The position numbers were made by a program, and so were the translations under genes. A stretch of DNA of 17,795 nucleotides. Source: JAYOFM01 sp038117225 (lineage in GTDB: Bacteria > Pseudomonadota > Alphaproteobacteria > Rhodospirillales > Casp-alpha2). Below the pieces are notes generated by a model. The model saw nothing but the letters and a program-made list of their open reading frames with translations. It had not been told where the DNA came from and searched no databases. Positions 15,193 through 17,795 of this stretch are shown one piece after another; positions within the stretch are counted from its first letter, which is position 1, and every line of letters begins with the position of its first letter. The stretch covers positions 1 to 17,795 of the forward strand of contig JAYOFM010000084.1 in assembly GCA_038117225.1 (NCBI GenBank), written 5' to 3'.

Positions 15193-15978
15193 CACGTCCC
15201 GCATACTGTAAAAGCCCGGCAGGCGGCCGGCTGTCCAAAGGGCGGCCCGCATGGCGCCCTTGGCGAACAGGCCGCGGCTGGAAGATTTGTGAGAAATCTC
15301 GATGCGCTCTCCGTCTGCCGCGAAGATTGCCGAATGTTCGCCGGTGACGTCGCCGCCACGAAGCGTCGCGAAACCAATATCACCGGCGCGCCTGGGCCCG
15401 GTGATACCGTCCCGCACGCGCTGAGACACATCGGCCAGCGCCACACCCCGGCCCTTGGCGGCCGCCTCGCCGATGGCCAGCGCCGTCCCCGACGGTGCGT
15501 CGACCTTGTGGCGATGGTGCATTTCAACGATTTCTATATCGTAGTCATCGTCGAGAAGACTGGCCACTTGCTCCGTCAGACCAAGCATCAAGTTGACGCC
15601 GATGGAAAAATTCGCCGCCTGCAGGATAACGCTCCGCTTGGCGGCTTCCGCCAATGCCGCGTCATCGGCGGCTGAAAGACCTGTGGTGCCAACAACCAGC
15701 GCCTTGCCGGCATCCGCCGCTAACGCGGCATGGGCGACCGTCGCCGCCGGCGCGGTGAAATCAATGACCGTGTCGGAAGCGGCGAACAGCGCCGCCGCGT
15801 CATCGCCGACGGATACGGACGCCGCCTCGGCGCCGGCAAGCACCGCCACGTCGTGGCCGATGAATTCACTGCCCGGCTGCTCGGTGCCGCCGGCAAGAGT
15901 CACGCCGTCGGTTTCCAGCACCGTCGCCACGAGCATCCGGCCCATCCGGCCGGCACATCCAACTATTCCGATTTTCAT
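15178..15978 (-). CDS. dapB: 4-hydroxy-tetrahydrodipicolinate reductase
   Basis: DapB reduces the DapA product to tetrahydrodipicolinate with NAD(P)H, on the way to diaminopimelate and lysine, so it feeds both cell wall and protein synthesis. The 266 residues are full length. The nucleotide-binding loop is GCAGRMG at 7-13; VVGTTGL at 95-101 follows, and the substrate and catalytic segment HHRHKVDAPSGTAL at 154-167 supplies His154 and Lys158. The ATG at 15978 gives the conserved start MKIGIVGCAG and has GGGGGTGAG just before it. It follows dnaJ after 27 bases and is probably co-transcribed with it. Its 3' end overlaps the DUF2244 gene by 15 bases, tail to tail. Confidence 0.98.
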   Translation of the reverse strand: MKIGIVGCAGRMGRMLVATVLETDGVTLAGGTEQPGSEFIGHDVAVLAGAEAASVSVGDDAAALFAASDTVIDFTAPAATVAHAALAADAGKALVVGTTGLSAADDAALAEAAKRSVILQAANFSIGVNLMLGLTEQVASLLDDDYDIEIVEMHHRHKVDAPSGTALAIGEAAAKGRGVALADVSQRVRDGITGPRRAGDIGFATLRGGDVTGEHSAIFAADGERIEISHKSSSRGLFAKGAMRAALWTAGRLPGFYSMRDVLGFN

Positions 15979-16005
15979 CTCACCCCCGGCAAGCCACGGA
16001 GCCCG

Positions 16006-17148
16006 TTAGTCCTTCAAATCTTCCCACAGTTCCTTGACCTTGTCGAAGAACCCGTGTGATTGCGGACTGTGGGTCGCGGCGTGGCTTTCTTCCTCGAACT
16101 CCTTAAGGAGTTCCTTCTGGCGCTTGCTTAAATTGACCGGCGTTTCGACGGAGGCCTGCACGAACATGTCGCCACGGGCCTCCGATCGCAAGACCTTCAT
16201 GCCCTTGCCCTTGAGGCGAAACTGGTGGCCGGTCGGCGTCCCTTCGGGAAGCGTCAAGCGAGCCAATTTGCCTTCGACCGTCGGCACCTCAATGGTGCCG
16301 CCAAGCGTCGCCGTGGTCATGGGGATAGGCACGCGGCAATAAATATCGGCACCGTCGCGCTGGAAGAAACGGTGCGGCGCGATGGAGAGAAAAATGTAGA
16401 GATCACCCGCCGGTCCGCCCCGGAGGCCGGCTTCGCCCTCGCCGGCGAGGCGGATACGCGTGCCTTCCTCGACACCGGCGGGAATATTGACGGATAACGT
16501 CTTTTCCTTGTGCACGCGGCCGTTGCCAGAGCATACCCGACATGGATCCTTGATGACCTCGCCCGTGCCCTGGCATGTCGGGCAGGTGCGCTCGACGGTA
16601 AAGAAACCTGATTGCTGGCGCACCCGGCCCGCACCTTCACAGGTGCCACAGGCGACACTGCCGCCGCCGCCCTCGGCGCCGGTGGACTTGCAGGCATCGC
16701 ACGGAACCGAGGTCGGCACGCGGATTTCCGTCTTCTTGCCATTGAAGGCGTCTTCCAGATCGATCGCCATGTTATAGCGTAGATCGGAACCCTGACCGCG
16801 GCTTGGTCCGCGGCCGCCGCGGCCGCCGCCCGCGAATTCACCGAACATTTCGTCGAATATATCAGCGAAGCCCGATGCAAACCCGCCGCCGCCGAAGCCA
16901 CCGCCGCCACCCGCGCCGCCTTGTTCGAAGGCGGCATGGCCGAACCGATCGAAGGCAGCGCGTTTCTGGTCGTCCTTCAGGACCTCGTAGGCCTCGTTGG
17001 CCTCCTTGAAGGCCTTTTCCGCTTCCGCGTTGTCCGGATTGCGGTCCGGATGATGCTTCATGGCAAGCTTGCGATAGGCCTTTTTTAGCGTATCGCCGTC
17101 CGCGTCCCGACCGACGCCGAGCACCTCGTAATAGTCACGCTTAGCCAT
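16006..17148 (-). CDS. dnaJ: Chaperone DnaJ (Hsp40)
   Basis: DnaJ brings unfolded clients to DnaK and stimulates its ATPase. With the ATG at 17148 it has 380 residues. The J domain (about 5-70) has the essential HPD at 33-35. A Gly and Phe-rich linker follows to about 120, then four zinc motifs with cysteine pairs 150/153, 167/170, 189/192 and 203/206, then the two client-binding beta domains. The first zinc motif reads CDACKSTG, with Ser where the family usually has Gly; the cysteines are intact. An ATG at 17184 would add 12 residues unlike any DnaJ start, so it is rejected. It is 98 bases after dnaK and 27 before dapB, and is likely read from the dnaK promoter outside the window. Confidence 0.98.
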   Translation of the reverse strand: MAKRDYYEVLGVGRDADGDTLKKAYRKLAMKHHPDRNPDNAEAEKAFKEANEAYEVLKDDQKRAAFDRFGHAAFEQGGAGGGGGFGGGGFASGFADIFDEMFGEFAGGGRGGRGPSRGQGSDLRYNMAIDLEDAFNGKKTEIRVPTSVPCDACKSTGAEGGGGSVACGTCEGAGRVRQQSGFFTVERTCPTCQGTGEVIKDPCRVCSGNGRVHKEKTLSVNIPAGVEEGTRIRLAGEGEAGLRGGPAGDLYIFLSIAPHRFFQRDGADIYCRVPIPMTTATLGGTIEVPTVEGKLARLTLPEGTPTGHQFRLKGKGMKVLRSEARGDMFVQASVETPVNLSKRQKELLKEFEEESHAATHSPQSHGFFDKVKELWEDLKD

Positions 17149-17246
17149 GGTCGCGGCCCCACATAAAATGGCGGAGCGCCTCATCGACGGCTGATGATTG
17201 CTTCATCCGGGCGGACCCCCTCGAAAACCCAAAGAACGACCGAACG

Positions 17247-17795
<549 letters not shown>

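Noticed and set aside
16795..16920. GC-rich repeat-like block (ccgccgcggccg)
   Set aside because: It encodes the Gly and Phe-rich linker of DnaJ, so it is codon repetition and not a mobile or regulatory repeat.

Overview
The window looks like ordinary chromosomal sequence from a GC-rich alphaproteobacterium, most plausibly of the Rhodospirillales type. This rests on the character of the proteins (AmpG, BipA, PPase, DapB and DnaJ/DnaK of alphaproteobacterial style, an MFGKK-type bactofilin, a DUF2244 membrane protein), the dnaK-dnaJ-dapB order, and the GC-rich codon use. I see no insertion sequence, prophage, tRNA, rRNA or CRISPR array. Every long open frame that is not listed is a shadow of a real gene on another frame.

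Layout. Positions 1-336 are AT-rich and gene-free. From 11682 down to 337, eight genes run leftward on the minus strand with short gaps: adenosine kinase (PfkB), typA/bipA, a GT9 glycosyltransferase, ampG-type permease, inorganic pyrophosphatase, a macro-domain ADP-ribose hydrolase, a Tat-exported PhoX-type phosphatase and mutS. A second AT-rich gene-free stretch (11683-12023) holds the promoter of this block and, on the other side, the leader of a rightward three-gene set: an EI24/CysZ-like membrane protein, a bactofilin and a small uncharacterised lipoprotein (12024-13877). Convergent to that set lies nth (minus). Divergent from nth is a DUF2244 membrane protein (plus), whose last 15 bases overlap the end of dapB. 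dapB, dnaJ and dnaK (the last cut by the window edge) are read leftward.

How the genes may work together. dnaK and dnaJ form the Hsp70 chaperone pair. PhoX, pyrophosphatase and the macro hydrolase all act on phosphate esters, anhydrides or ADP-ribose adducts and are tightly packed, but a shared role is inference. GT9 and AmpG are three bases apart and both serve the cell envelope (LPS or glycan synthesis; muropeptide uptake). The EI24, bactofilin and lipoprotein set also looks envelope-related and contains the least understood gene here. mutS and nth are separate DNA repair genes.

I did not find a convincing new multi-gene system. The items most worth a second look are a perfect CtrA-type box in the left AT-rich region, the bactofilin and lipoprotein pair, repeats and a 14-bp palindrome in the right AT-rich region, and a 9-bp tandem repeat inside mutS.
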